Shown in pieces: positions 27,761 to 36,330 of a DNA stretch of 64,000 nt. Each line of letters opens with the position of its first letter. The first letter of the stretch is position 1. Origin of the DNA: Enterocloster aldenensis (GTDB lineage: Bacteria; Bacillota; Clostridia; Lachnospirales; Lachnospiraceae); contig NZ_QVEX01000002.1 in the NCBI RefSeq assembly GCF_003434055.1, positions 299,324 to 363,323 on the forward strand. Reading direction: 5' to 3'. Both the position numbers and the translations under genes were made by a program. The notes under the pieces are model-generated. The model was given only the letters and a program-made list of their open reading frames with translations. It had not been told where the DNA came from and searched no databases.

Positions 27761-29143
27761 CTACTGTGTCCATATTCCATCCTGGTTCACATAAAATCCG
27801 CTGATCCGGGTATCCCTTGCCATCTCGTATGAACCCGGATGAAAATAATACCAGTTCCCGTCTATCTGGCACCAGCCTTCCACCAGCTCCCCATTGGAAT
27901 CCGCATAAAAGGTCTGGCCGTCCCTTATGATCCATCCCGTGAACATGGCGCCCTGAAGGCTGTTGTCCACCGTGTTCAGATAATACCGTTTTCCGTTGAG
28001 TGAAAGCCAGCCCGTATAAAGGGAGCCGTCATCATTAAAATAGTAATAATAAGGCCCAATTACCTTCCAGCCCGGCCCGGCCATGGAACCTACGGGTTCC
28101 CCGGCCTCTTCCTCCGGGCGGAAATAATACCATTTCCCATTGACCCTGGCCCATCCCACCGCCATCTGCCCGTCGGGCTGGAGATAATAATACCGCCCGT
28201 CCACATTCTGCCAGCCGTTAAGCATAAGGCCGTCCATGTTAAAATAGTACCATAAGCCATCAATCAGCTCCCAGCCGCCCCTGCCCAGGCTGCCGTCCGG
28301 ATAACGGTAATGCCAGCCGTCTTCTTCCTTTACCCAGCCAACCGTATCCGCGGTTCCCCGGATCAAGGAGCCGTCCTTTTTCTGCTGCCCCTTTCCATCC
28401 GATACATACCGGTCCGTAATCTGCAGCTCCCCGGATTCAATCCACTCGCTTTTCTTCCCGTATTTTACCTGTACATCCGTTGACGGTATGGTCCTTACCT
28501 TGAAGGTATAATCCCCTTCCTTTGTCATGTACGGGTAAAAATTGTACCTGACCGCTGATGTTTTGGACACCTTGTGGACGGACTTCCCGTCCCGGAACAG
28601 TTGAAGCTCATAATATCCGGAGGTATTCTCCGGCTTGTCCCATTTGGCCTCGCCCAGGTTTTTCTCATTCCAGAAGGCATCCTTAGGAGGATTGTATTCT
28701 CCCTTTACCCCGTTTACCCTGAGGGTCACCACCAGGTTGTCCCCGTCCCGCCTTGCGGACACAAAGGTGCCTCCGCTGATTTTGACCTCCGATGACTTAT
28801 AGCTTGCAAGGAAATAATCCTCCCCCACATCCTCCGGCTCCAATGTGACCTTCATCCTGGGCTCGTCCGCCGACTTAAGCTCCTCCCCGGCCTTATCCAC
28901 CCATTCCGCCCTGGATACATGATACTTGCTGTTGCCTCCCGACACCATCACCTTGCCTTTTTCCGGTGTTCCTGTCCCGATGTCTATGCCGGGCAGGGTG
29001 CTTCCGGCCTCCAGCTTGGAATTCACCCGCACGCTCACTGATTTGATGGGCTTGGTGGCTGCCATAGCTGTGATGAGGCCCCCCTGCGCAAGGCAGCAGG
29101 CCAGTATGACGGCCGCTGCGCCCTTAATCCACCTGTTTGGCAT
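27761..29143 (-). CDS. Secreted protein with cell-wall-binding repeats
   Basis: 460-aa paralogue of the downstream gene: signal peptide (AAVILACCLAQGGLITAMA), beta-rich domain with LEPEDVGEDYF and YYELQLFRDGKSVHK, then about eight wall-binding repeats (WYYFNMDGLMLNGW, YYYLQPDGQMAVGW, WYYFHPGSYEM). The frame opens at 29233, but AAGGAGG 8 nt before the ATG at 29143 and the signal peptide place the start there. In an operon with flagellar structural and murein-cutting genes. Confidence 0.86.
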   Translation of the reverse strand: MPNRWIKGAAAVILACCLAQGGLITAMAATKPIKSVSVRVNSKLEAGSTLPGIDIGTGTPEKGKVMVSGGNSKYHVSRAEWVDKAGEELKSADEPRMKVTLEPEDVGEDYFLASYKSSEVKISGGTFVSARRDGDNLVVTLRVNGVKGEYNPPKDAFWNEKNLGEAKWDKPENTSGYYELQLFRDGKSVHKVSKTSAVRYNFYPYMTKEGDYTFKVRTIPSTDVQVKYGKKSEWIESGELQITDRYVSDGKGQQKKDGSLIRGTADTVGWVKEEDGWHYRYPDGSLGRGGWELIDGLWYYFNMDGLMLNGWQNVDGRYYYLQPDGQMAVGWARVNGKWYYFRPEEEAGEPVGSMAGPGWKVIGPYYYYFNDDGSLYTGWLSLNGKRYYLNTVDNSLQGAMFTGWIIRDGQTFYADSNGELVEGWCQIDGNWYYFHPGSYEMARDTRISGFYVNQDGIWTQ

Positions 29144-29156
29144 CCGCTGTTCCTCC

Positions 29157-29492
29157 TTATATCGTTTCCCTGCTATCATCCTGTTCCGGGATAGCGGTTC
29201 TTTCCTGTTCCTCCGGAATCCCCTCCGGTACAAATCCCAGGAAATATATGTATATGTCTACCACAGCCTGATATAATTCCTGGGGAATGGCCGCCCCCAG
29301 CTTCATCTGGCTCAAGAGCGTGGCAAGGGAGTCATCCTCATATACAGGGACCCCTGCCTCCATGGCTGCTTCCGTGATTTTCTCAGCCATATACCCCATA
29401 CCCGAAGCCACAATGACAGGCGCCCCGTTTTTCTGGGCGTCGTATTTAAGGGCAACGGCTTTCTTTTTCATCAGTTCCTCAAATCCTGACAT
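29157..29492 (-). CDS. Free-standing FlhB C-terminal-like protein
   Basis: 111-aa protein matching the cytoplasmic domain of FlhB/YscU (KKAVALKYDAQKNGAPVIVA, EDDSLATLLSQMKLGAAIP, YQAVVDIYIYFLG) without membrane helices. The NPTH autocleavage motif of true FlhB is absent, because the protein starts just after that position. B. subtilis has the same arrangement in YlqH, beside YlqG. It overlaps the upstream FliK-like gene by 14 nt. Suggests a role in export substrate switching together with that neighbour. Confidence 0.85.
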   Translation of the reverse strand: MSGFEELMKKKAVALKYDAQKNGAPVIVASGMGYMAEKITEAAMEAGVPVYEDDSLATLLSQMKLGAAIPQELYQAVVDIYIYFLGFVPEGIPEEQERTAIPEQDDSRETI

Positions 29493-30906
29493 TGATGGTC
29501 CTCTCCTTTTCCCTTATTTCCGGAAACACATCCTCAATCCTCAGGCTGCCTGTTTTTTCCCTTACCAGCATGCGGCCCAGGCCCAGGCCGTTCTTCTTCA
29601 TGATTCCGGCCACCTGTTCCTCTATGTCCCCGGATTGGCCTGCAAGGGCAGGCGGCACCCCTAGCTGCATGTCCACCAACCTGTCCTTAAATATCATGAG
29701 CATCTCAAACCTGCCTAAACCCTGGACATCAAAGTGGAGCAGCATCTTTATCTTCCTGCCCACATCTTCACCTTCCCCGCCCGCGTCCGGGTCCGCCCAG
29801 ATTTCCGACATCACGTTCTTTCCCTGGTACTGGAACGGGAACAGGATATGGAGAAGGGGAAGGTATACGCTTTCATTCAGAAGCATTCCGTTCATGATCT
29901 GATAAAACTGCTGGATATTCTCCAGTCCCGCCTCCCCGTTGGCACCCTTTAACAGAAGGGAGGAAAATGTATCTGCAAAACCGTTCTCTTTTGACTGTCC
30001 ATGGGCGCTCAGTATGCTGTCCATAGAAGGCATTGCATTGTCCTTAAAATAAGCTTCCACGCCGCGGCTTCCCGCCAAACGGTCAAACAGCTGCTGCAGC
30101 CGGTCCATGCTTCCGTTCTCATAGCGCACCGCATGGAATATCAGATGCATGACAGCGTCCCGCACAGCCCCGTAATCATGGGTCCTGGATATATAATTGG
30201 ACAGGAAAGGAATCAGCCTGCTGTTAAGGAAGCTTGTGTTGGCCGCCGTGTCCCCATTGGCCGCCTTCCAGTCCATGCCTCCCATAAGCTGCTGGAAATC
30301 ATCCCGGAAGGGTCTCATCAGGAGATGGCTTATATCATCTGTCAGGGTACGCATCTGCTGAAGGAAATGGCCGCCGGACGAGTAATCGTTATATGTCTTT
30401 AAAAAGGCCAGGACCGCTTCCTTCATGCTCCCCGGGGCATCCTGATACAGGATGTTCCTCAGCCCGTCAAAAAAAGGACCTGAGAATTTGGCCTGGGAAA
30501 GCTGCTGCCCCTTAAGAAAGGAAAGCAGTTCTTCCGGGGAATCCACCCTGACCGAGGAAAGCAGCCTCTCTACCAGCTCCCCAACCTCTGCCTGGTCCCC
30601 GAACAGCAGTGCGGCCGTTTCCCTGGAAAAGAGCTGTTCCAAAAGCCTTGGAAGTCCCATGCCCTCCCCCAGCTTTTTTATGAAAGCCCCGTAATTGCTT
30701 TCATAGTCAATTATGCTATAGCTTCTTTCCCCTGTGGCATCCCCGCTTTTTCCTTCCTCCTGCCCGTCCGCCCTGACAACACGGGACGGGTCCACGGGAT
30801 TCTGGATTTTCTGGCTGTTCCCCTGCTCCGCAATCCTCTGGCTGTCTGATATGTTCCTGTTGTCCGGATTCAGGGAAGGACCGGTTACCTGTAAGATATT
30901 AGCCAT
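29479..30906 (-). CDS. FliK/YlqG-like flagellar protein
   Basis: 475-aa protein, no signal peptide. A low-complexity N terminus (1-60) and a long helical middle precede a C-terminal part resembling the FliK substrate-specificity domain: MLLHFDVQGLGRFEMLMIF, VDMQLGVPP and GLGLGRMLVRE. FliK and its relatives act with FlhB-C to measure hook length and switch export class; translational overlap with the FlhB-C-like gene fits such pairing (compare B. subtilis ylqG-ylqH). First gene of the operon, behind a SigD-like promoter, so it is late-expressed, unlike the main fliK, which is expected outside this window. Confidence 0.6.
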   Translation of the reverse strand: MANILQVTGPSLNPDNRNISDSQRIAEQGNSQKIQNPVDPSRVVRADGQEEGKSGDATGERSYSIIDYESNYGAFIKKLGEGMGLPRLLEQLFSRETAALLFGDQAEVGELVERLLSSVRVDSPEELLSFLKGQQLSQAKFSGPFFDGLRNILYQDAPGSMKEAVLAFLKTYNDYSSGGHFLQQMRTLTDDISHLLMRPFRDDFQQLMGGMDWKAANGDTAANTSFLNSRLIPFLSNYISRTHDYGAVRDAVMHLIFHAVRYENGSMDRLQQLFDRLAGSRGVEAYFKDNAMPSMDSILSAHGQSKENGFADTFSSLLLKGANGEAGLENIQQFYQIMNGMLLNESVYLPLLHILFPFQYQGKNVMSEIWADPDAGGEGEDVGRKIKMLLHFDVQGLGRFEMLMIFKDRLVDMQLGVPPALAGQSGDIEEQVAGIMKKNGLGLGRMLVREKTGSLRIEDVFPEIREKERTINVRI

Positions 30907-30956
30907 AATACCTCCGTACTGAACTATACTTAGAAAATGAGTCTATATCTTTATAT

Positions 30957-30985
30957 ATATCGGCGCAGTCCTCCCTAACCATTAG
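30957..30985 (-). promoter_or_regulatory. SigD-like promoter of the FliK-like operon
   Basis: CTAATG, 15 nt, GCCGATAT on the minus strand, 51 nt before the start codon. The spacer is one longer than in the other copies. Confidence 0.65.
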
Positions 30986-31026
30986 GGTTATTTCTAAAAA
31001 TTTTATCTCTTTTTTTTCGAAACTGC

Positions 31027-31054
31027 CTTATCCCCGGTCAAAAAGCGCCGATAA
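31027..31054 (+). promoter_or_regulatory. SigD-like promoter of the flgM operon
   Basis: CTTATC, 14 nt, GCCGATAA, 56 nt before the flgM start. Divergent from the FliK-like operon promoter 42 nt away. Confidence 0.77.
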
Positions 31055-31109
31055 ATTACGTATAGCAGCAAAGGGAATCCATCAGAGCACTGAATGAAAG
31101 GAGGGTGTC

Positions 31110-31415
31110 ATGAACATCAAATTTTTAACCGGCAGCACGGATTTTCCGGATTACCGGTCCATTACCTCCACCACCAACACACAAAAGACGTCTGCCGGCA
31201 GGGAAGCCGGCGATTATGATAAGATATCACTTAACAAGTCCCCTTATCCCGAGGATGATATGTCCTTTGCCCGTGTACTTGCCAGGGAGGCTGCGGCCAG
31301 GCTGGAGGCCGGTGTAAGCAGCGAACGGGTGCTGAGTTTAAAACAGCAGGTGGAGTCAGGAGCCTATCGTCCCGACGCCAGGCGCATAGCCGAGAAATTA
31401 CTGGGCTACCGTTAA
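31110..31415 (+). CDS. flgM: Anti-sigma-28 factor FlgM
   Basis: 101-aa protein that binds SigD until the hook-basal body is finished, then is released. The N-terminal half is disordered and Ser/Thr-rich; the C-terminal half has the sigma-binding helices (YDKISLNK, FARVLAREAAARLEAG, LKQQVESGAYRPDARRIAEK with the typical G-Y-x-D-x-xxIA end). AAGGAGG lies ahead of ATG 31110. It leads the hook-associated protein operon from a SigD-like promoter, giving the usual feedback loop. Confidence 0.93.
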   Translation: MNIKFLTGSTDFPDYRSITSTTNTQKTSAGREAGDYDKISLNKSPYPEDDMSFARVLAREAAARLEAGVSSERVLSLKQQVESGAYRPDARRIAEKLLGYR

Positions 31416-31431
31416 TGAAGGAGAATGAACC

Positions 31432-31914
31432 ATGGATTATCAGAACAACACAAAGGATCTGCTGGAGGAATTTGCCGGCTCCATTAAACAGCTGGCCCAT
31501 ACCATTGAGGGTATTGCCAGGCTTGAGGAGGAAAAGGCGGAAACCGCTTCCCTGGGCCATCATGACAGGATGGACGGAATCCTTAAGCGTGAGCAGGTAT
31601 ATATATTAAAGCTCCGGGGACTGGAACAGAAACGTCTGCGGCTGGCTGAAGCCATGGGCTGGAAAGGGCTTACCTTCCGCCAGATCCTCAGCCAGTCCAC
31701 CGCGGAACAGGCCGGCCGCCTCTCTCCCCTGTTCACCCGGCTGGACAGCCAGATTAAGCATCTTCGTGAGGTTAAGGAAACCGCGGAGCGGATGATTCAG
31801 GTCAGGCTCAGGGAATTTAACCAGATTCTCTCCGCCGCAACCGGGGAGGGCTATGATGAAAACGGCAATCCGGCCAAAGGACCTTCTTCCTTTTTCCATG
31901 ACCGATACGTATAA
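31432..31914 (+). CDS. flgN: FlgN-like export chaperone
   Basis: 160-aa mainly alpha-helical protein in the FlgN position between flgM and flgK. A long N-terminal coiled helix (LLEEFAGSIKQLAHTIEGIARLEEEKAE) is followed by LKLRGLEQKRLRLAEAMGWK and a C-terminal helix EVKETAERMIQVRLREFNQI. FlgN chaperones FlgK and FlgL to the export gate. Sequence similarity in the family is low, so the call leans on length, helicity and position. Confidence 0.82.
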   Translation: MDYQNNTKDLLEEFAGSIKQLAHTIEGIARLEEEKAETASLGHHDRMDGILKREQVYILKLRGLEQKRLRLAEAMGWKGLTFRQILSQSTAEQAGRLSPLFTRLDSQIKHLREVKETAERMIQVRLREFNQILSAATGEGYDENGNPAKGPSSFFHDRYV

Positions 31915-31959
31915 GCGGATACCTGCCGCTTCCAACAACAATCCGGAGGATGATACCAT

Positions 31960-33660
31960 ATGATACGAGCCACATTTTCCGGCTTTTCCACTGCTTTCTC
32001 GGCCCTGCAGGCCAGCCAGAAGCGTTTGGACATAGTCGGACAGAATCTTTCCAATATGAACACGCAGGGTTATACCCGGCAGCAGCTTGAAACCTCCAGC
32101 CTGAATTACTGCAATCCCATTTCCCGTTATATGAACGGTTCACAGATTGCCGTGGGCTTTGGTGTAAGCATGGATAAAGTAAGCCAGATCCGGGACCCCT
32201 ATCTGGATGCCCAGTACAGGGCCCAGATTAACAAATCCGGTTATTCCGACACCCTCCAGACAGCCCTGGACACCCTGTCCAAAGCCCTGGACGAGAGCAG
32301 CATTGAGGGAATCCGCACCGCATTTGACGACGTCCAGTCCACCCTTACCAACTTACAGGATAAAGGCAATGACTCTGTGTATGAAAGCGAACTCCGTTCC
32401 CGTATGCAGTCCCTTACCAACCTGCTCAACGATGCGGCGCGCCAGATAGAAGAAGCCGAAAAGGCAGAGCTGAGCAAGCTGGACGGAACAGGCACCAGCG
32501 AACAGGGCTCCGTGGATAAGGTCAATGACATCCTGCGCCAGATTGGGAATCTGAACCACCAGATCAAACAGAATCAGGTCCTTGGGCAGCAGAGCCTGGA
32601 ACTGTTGGATGAGCGGAACAGCCTGTTGGATGAGCTGGCCAGCTACATCCCCATTGAGGTGACTTATTTTAAAGACGCGGAGCACGATGGCAAGATGACG
32701 GTGGCGGACCCGGATGATCCGGACGCGCCGGCTCATATCATCGATGCCCCCAAAGAATTATATAATTATGATTCCAAGGGCAATATCATCAGCAGGAAGG
32801 AGTGGCCGGATGACCTTAAGGTAGAGCTTGTATACAGGGATACCACGGACCCGGAGGGCACTACCCGCAGGCTGACCCTTATCAACGGCACCGAAGGCAC
32901 CCTGGGCAGCAACTATGGCAAGCTTACCCCTGTGGACAGCGACCCGTCAGACCCCACGGCTGTTTCCATCCAGTTCACCCCTGCCTCTTCCAGCGGCCAG
33001 ACTGCCAAATCAGCCTCTGCCACCGGCATCCAGCTGGCATCAGGCTCCATACAGGCCAGCCTGGATATGCTTGGCAAGAAGGGCACCGGGGACCCGGTTG
33101 CCCCTGGTTCTTCTGTCCAGGATAACGTGAGGGGTTATCAGTACTATATGAAACGCCTGGATGAGCTGGCCTCCCATTTCGCCAAAATCATGAACGATGC
33201 CAATGCGGAAGGCGGTCAGGGAAAACTGCTCGCCAACAGGACCGACCCGGCTGCTGATATCACTGCCCTGACCATCGGCATCAGCAAAGAATGGATCAAT
33301 GGAACCGTACATCTGGGAAAAAAAGACGGCAGTTCCAAGGACACGGTCCTGTCCATGCTGAATAACATGAAAAAGGACCATCCCGAATTGGGGAATAAGT
33401 CCTTTGCGGATTATATGAATAATGTATCCACCATACTGGCCAATGATTCCAGCAGCAACATCAACGCCCTTAAGACCAACGTAACGGTATTAAACAGCAT
33501 ACAGGATTCCAGGGATTCCATATCAGGAGTCAGCCTGGATGAGGAGGCGTCCAATATGATGACCTATCTTTCAGCTTATAATGCTGCTTCACGTCTTATG
33601 ACGGCTTTGGACGAAGCACTTAACACCCTGATCAGCGGCACCGGCCTTGTGGGAAGATAA
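31960..33660 (+). CDS. flgK: Flagellar hook-associated protein 1 FlgK
   Basis: 566-aa hook-filament junction protein. The N-terminal rod/hook motif LDIVGQNLSNMNTQGYTRQQ and the C-terminal FlgK motif NSIQDSRDSISGVSLDEEAS are intact, with YLSAYNAASRLMTALDE before the end. Internal coiled region 90-210 and a variable domain 250-430. Exported without signal peptide. Follows flgN and precedes flgL, as in most flagellar operons. Confidence 0.96.
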   Translation: MIRATFSGFSTAFSALQASQKRLDIVGQNLSNMNTQGYTRQQLETSSLNYCNPISRYMNGSQIAVGFGVSMDKVSQIRDPYLDAQYRAQINKSGYSDTLQTALDTLSKALDESSIEGIRTAFDDVQSTLTNLQDKGNDSVYESELRSRMQSLTNLLNDAARQIEEAEKAELSKLDGTGTSEQGSVDKVNDILRQIGNLNHQIKQNQVLGQQSLELLDERNSLLDELASYIPIEVTYFKDAEHDGKMTVADPDDPDAPAHIIDAPKELYNYDSKGNIISRKEWPDDLKVELVYRDTTDPEGTTRRLTLINGTEGTLGSNYGKLTPVDSDPSDPTAVSIQFTPASSSGQTAKSASATGIQLASGSIQASLDMLGKKGTGDPVAPGSSVQDNVRGYQYYMKRLDELASHFAKIMNDANAEGGQGKLLANRTDPAADITALTIGISKEWINGTVHLGKKDGSSKDTVLSMLNNMKKDHPELGNKSFADYMNNVSTILANDSSSNINALKTNVTVLNSIQDSRDSISGVSLDEEASNMMTYLSAYNAASRLMTALDEALNTLISGTGLVGR

Positions 33661-33691
33661 ACAGAACCTAATGATGGAGGTATAAAACAAT

Positions 33692-34846
33692 ATGCGCGTC
33701 ACTAACTCATCATACTACCGGAATTTCACTAATTCCATCAATGATGTACACGGCAGGCTGAATAAAAGCATGAATAAGGTATCCAGCGGGAAAGCTTACG
33801 AAAAAGCGTCTGACAATCCCCTGGCCTACTACGAGGGCAAGAAAATAGACAACCAGTATCAGGACACCCTGAGCAAGCTTGGGCTTATCACCAATGTGAA
33901 AAACCGGCTCTATCAGCAGGAGCTGGGGGCCCGTTCCATTCAGAACCGGTTGTCCGAGGCCAAGAAAAAGATTGAGTATGTCCGCTCCGACAGCAATAAC
34001 AGCGATATGCAGATTGTGCAGACAGTCCGGGATGACCTGCTCCAGAAGCAGCAGTCCATGGTCAATGATTTAAACGCCCAGTATCAGAACAATTACATAT
34101 TTGGCGGCAGTGACACCACCACCCCGCCCTTTACCCTAAGCGCGGATGGCAGGGAGTTAACATTTTCCCATACCTTTGCAGGGGATAATGCTGCCACCAA
34201 AATGGTGATGACCCTGACCCAGCAGCCGGACGGGACCTACCAATATGAATTCAGCGGCACAAAAGGCAACCCGCCTGCTAATATGGACAGTGATGAGACC
34301 ATGGACAATATCGTCAAAGCCATGCGTGAAACCGGTTATATGGATGTGGGGTATGGCAACATCTCGGAACCTGATACCCTTCTGGACACCAATACAGGCG
34401 GGCTTAACCTCATCACCGGACTTTCCGCCGGCGCTATGAATGCAATGTCGGACAGCCAGGCAAGGGATGAGGTCATAAGCAGGCTGAACAACAGTCCTGT
34501 TGCACTGGTGGGCAAGGCTGTCATTGCTTCCGATAACTATATTGGCGGGGGCAGCAGGGAGGATTTCTCCTCTGCCCTTGGTTCGGTCATGGATACAATG
34601 ACCGAAACAGAGCATTCGGTCAGCACCGTATACAGCGACCTGGGCAATAAGTATTCCCTTCTTGAGTCAACTGAAGAAAAGCTGACCACCATCAAGCTCG
34701 CCCTGACAGAACAGTATAAGGAGAAACTGGGAGCAGACCCCTATGAGGCCATAACCGAGATGTTTTCTTACCAGCAGTCCTATAACGCGGCGCTTCGGGT
34801 GGGTTCTAATATGATGTCGTCGTCCTTATTTGATTTTGTGAAATAA
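33692..34846 (+). CDS. flgL: Flagellar hook-associated protein 3 FlgL
   Basis: 384-aa flagellin-like junction protein between FlgK and the filament. N terminus RVTNSSYYRNFTNSIN and LNKSMNKVSSGKAYEKASDN match the D0/D1 helices; the C terminus AITEMFSYQQSYNAALRVG and MSSSLFDFVK is the conserved closing helix. A beta-rich insert sits in the middle (about 125-250). GGAGG precedes ATG 33692 by 7 nt. Confidence 0.95.
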   Translation: MRVTNSSYYRNFTNSINDVHGRLNKSMNKVSSGKAYEKASDNPLAYYEGKKIDNQYQDTLSKLGLITNVKNRLYQQELGARSIQNRLSEAKKKIEYVRSDSNNSDMQIVQTVRDDLLQKQQSMVNDLNAQYQNNYIFGGSDTTTPPFTLSADGRELTFSHTFAGDNAATKMVMTLTQQPDGTYQYEFSGTKGNPPANMDSDETMDNIVKAMRETGYMDVGYGNISEPDTLLDTNTGGLNLITGLSAGAMNAMSDSQARDEVISRLNNSPVALVGKAVIASDNYIGGGSREDFSSALGSVMDTMTETEHSVSTVYSDLGNKYSLLESTEEKLTTIKLALTEQYKEKLGADPYEAITEMFSYQQSYNAALRVGSNMMSSSLFDFVK

Positions 34847-34926
34847 TCTTTTGTGAATAATTTTAAAAACATTGCAAGGTACAGCTGATTTCCTGACTAT
34901 GTTCCATACCCGGGGAGGAGGTGTCC

Positions 34927-35568
34927 ATGATGGAACAGCTTATAAAAGTCTCTTCCGTTCCCTTCCAGGCCATTCGGTTCACCCAGAACGCACGCCTGGT
35001 TCCGACAGACAATATGGCATTGGAGCGCCATAAAGCTTTGGTGCGCCATCATGCCTTCCTGTCTCGGTTCCGGGCCGCCGCTGGCTGTTTGGACTATGAT
35101 TTCCTTAATCAGGTGAACGCTGCTTTCTCAAAAGAAACCAAGGCCAGCCAGCCCCAGGCGTCCTTTGCAGGATTGCCCCGGACAGGTGCGCCTGCAACAG
35201 GCAGGGACGCGTCCGGTGCGGTTTCCCAGTCAGCCACCGGAAACCAGTCATTCCCTTTATGCCCGCAGCCTGTTCCCAGCGGGAATCCTGCCTCCCCTGC
35301 TTCCTTTAAAGCAGCCGTATCCAGTCATACAGATCAGCCGGTCCATGCCCCTTCTGTCCAGGTTCCCTCAGAAGCAGCTGCCGCTTACACAATCCAGCGC
35401 GGTTCTTTTGAACTGCGGGTGGCAAAAGGCGAGCTTTCCTATGTACCGCCCCTTGTCATGACCATTGTCACACAATACCCTGGTATACAGTTTGAGTATA
35501 CCGGTGGTTTTAACTACATTCCTCCCCGAGAGGATTCTTCGGGAACCAATATAAACGTATCGATATAG
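34927..35568 (+). CDS. Uncharacterised protein in the YviE (DUF6470) position
   Basis: 213-aa protein between flgL and fliW, the place of yviE in B. subtilis. A short conserved N terminus (IKVSSVPFQAIRFTQNARLV) resembles the first repeat of DUF6470. A Ser/Pro/Ala-rich disordered middle (60-150) leads to a basic/hydrophobic C terminus (RGSFELRVAKGELSYVPPLV, QFEYTGGFNYIPP). The GTG at 34921 lies too close to GGAGGAG; ATG 34927 is preferred. No known function; position suggests a filament-assembly accessory. Confidence 0.55.
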   Translation: MMEQLIKVSSVPFQAIRFTQNARLVPTDNMALERHKALVRHHAFLSRFRAAAGCLDYDFLNQVNAAFSKETKASQPQASFAGLPRTGAPATGRDASGAVSQSATGNQSFPLCPQPVPSGNPASPASFKAAVSSHTDQPVHAPSVQVPSEAAAAYTIQRGSFELRVAKGELSYVPPLVMTIVTQYPGIQFEYTGGFNYIPPREDSSGTNINVSI

Positions 35569-35582
35569 GAGTCATGAAACTT

Positions 35583-36083
35583 ATGAAAATACAGACTGAT
35601 TATTATGGAGAGGTGGAATATGACCAGGAAGACCTGGTTACCATAAACGGAGGCTTTTTCGGCTTTTCCAATTTGACTAGCTATCTTCCGATCTGTCTCA
35701 GTGAAGACGAGGGTTCCCTGCTTCTGATGCAGTCCACGGAGCAGCCGGATATTGCCTTTGTGGTCATCAACCCCGCCTTCCTGTCACCGGACTATTCCCC
35801 CATACTTTCCCAGGAAGAGCTCGCCTGTCTGGATGTGTCAGACAGTGGGGAGCTCTCTTACTATGCGCTATGCGTCATCCGGAACAATTACCTTGAGAAC
35901 ACGGTCAATATGAAATGCCCCCTTGCCATTAACCCCTTGACCCGGAAGGGAAAACAGGTCATCCTTGAGAATCCCGAATACGGGTACCGCCATGAGATAA
36001 GTTCCTTTCCAGGCATGCTGGAGCCGCCAAATACAGATGACAGGAGTGATGGATATGCTGATACTGCGGAGAAAAAAGAATGA
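35583..36083 (+). CDS. fliW: Flagellar assembly factor FliW
   Basis: 166-aa protein that binds flagellin and, when free, antagonises CsrA, so that flagellin is made at the rate it is exported. Family start MKIQTDYYGEVEY, then GGFFGFSNLTSYLPI and FVVINPAFLSPDY, and the C-terminal LTRKGKQVILENPEYGYRH. An ATG three codons earlier is in frame, but it lies only 2 nt from AGGAG and the family starts at MKIQ. It overlaps csrA by 29 nt, in line with tight co-production. Confidence 0.93.
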   Translation: MKIQTDYYGEVEYDQEDLVTINGGFFGFSNLTSYLPICLSEDEGSLLLMQSTEQPDIAFVVINPAFLSPDYSPILSQEELACLDVSDSGELSYYALCVIRNNYLENTVNMKCPLAINPLTRKGKQVILENPEYGYRHEISSFPGMLEPPNTDDRSDGYADTAEKKE

Positions 36084-36300
36084 GAGTATCCTCATTGGTG
36101 ATAACATACGGGTCACAATCACGGAATGCGCTTCCAGCGGGGTGCGTCTTGCCATTGAGGCGCCAAAACAGATTCCCGTTGTCCGTGAGGAACTGTTTGA
36201 AGCAGAGAAGATGAACAAGGCCTCCCTTGCTCCTGAGACCAGTTCGGTCCGGTCCCTTCAGGCCGCCCTGCAAAGGCATCTTCTCCACCAAGAAGCATGA
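36055..36300 (+). CDS. csrA: Carbon storage/translation regulator CsrA
   Basis: 81-aa RNA-binding repressor, typically of flagellin (hag) mRNA, held in check by FliW. The N terminus MLILRRKKNESILIGDNI and following beta strands (RVTITECASSGVRLAIEAPK, IPVVREEL) carry the conserved R and VRxE residues. The C-terminal extension (about 25 aa) is typical of FliW-dependent CsrA proteins. The frame opens at 36037; ATG 36055 lies 8 nt after AGGAG and matches the universal CsrA start. Confidence 0.94.
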   Translation: MLILRRKKNESILIGDNIRVTITECASSGVRLAIEAPKQIPVVREELFEAEKMNKASLAPETSSVRSLQAALQRHLLHQEA

Positions 36301-36330
36301 TACCTGATATGCTATACCGAAGGGGGATTT

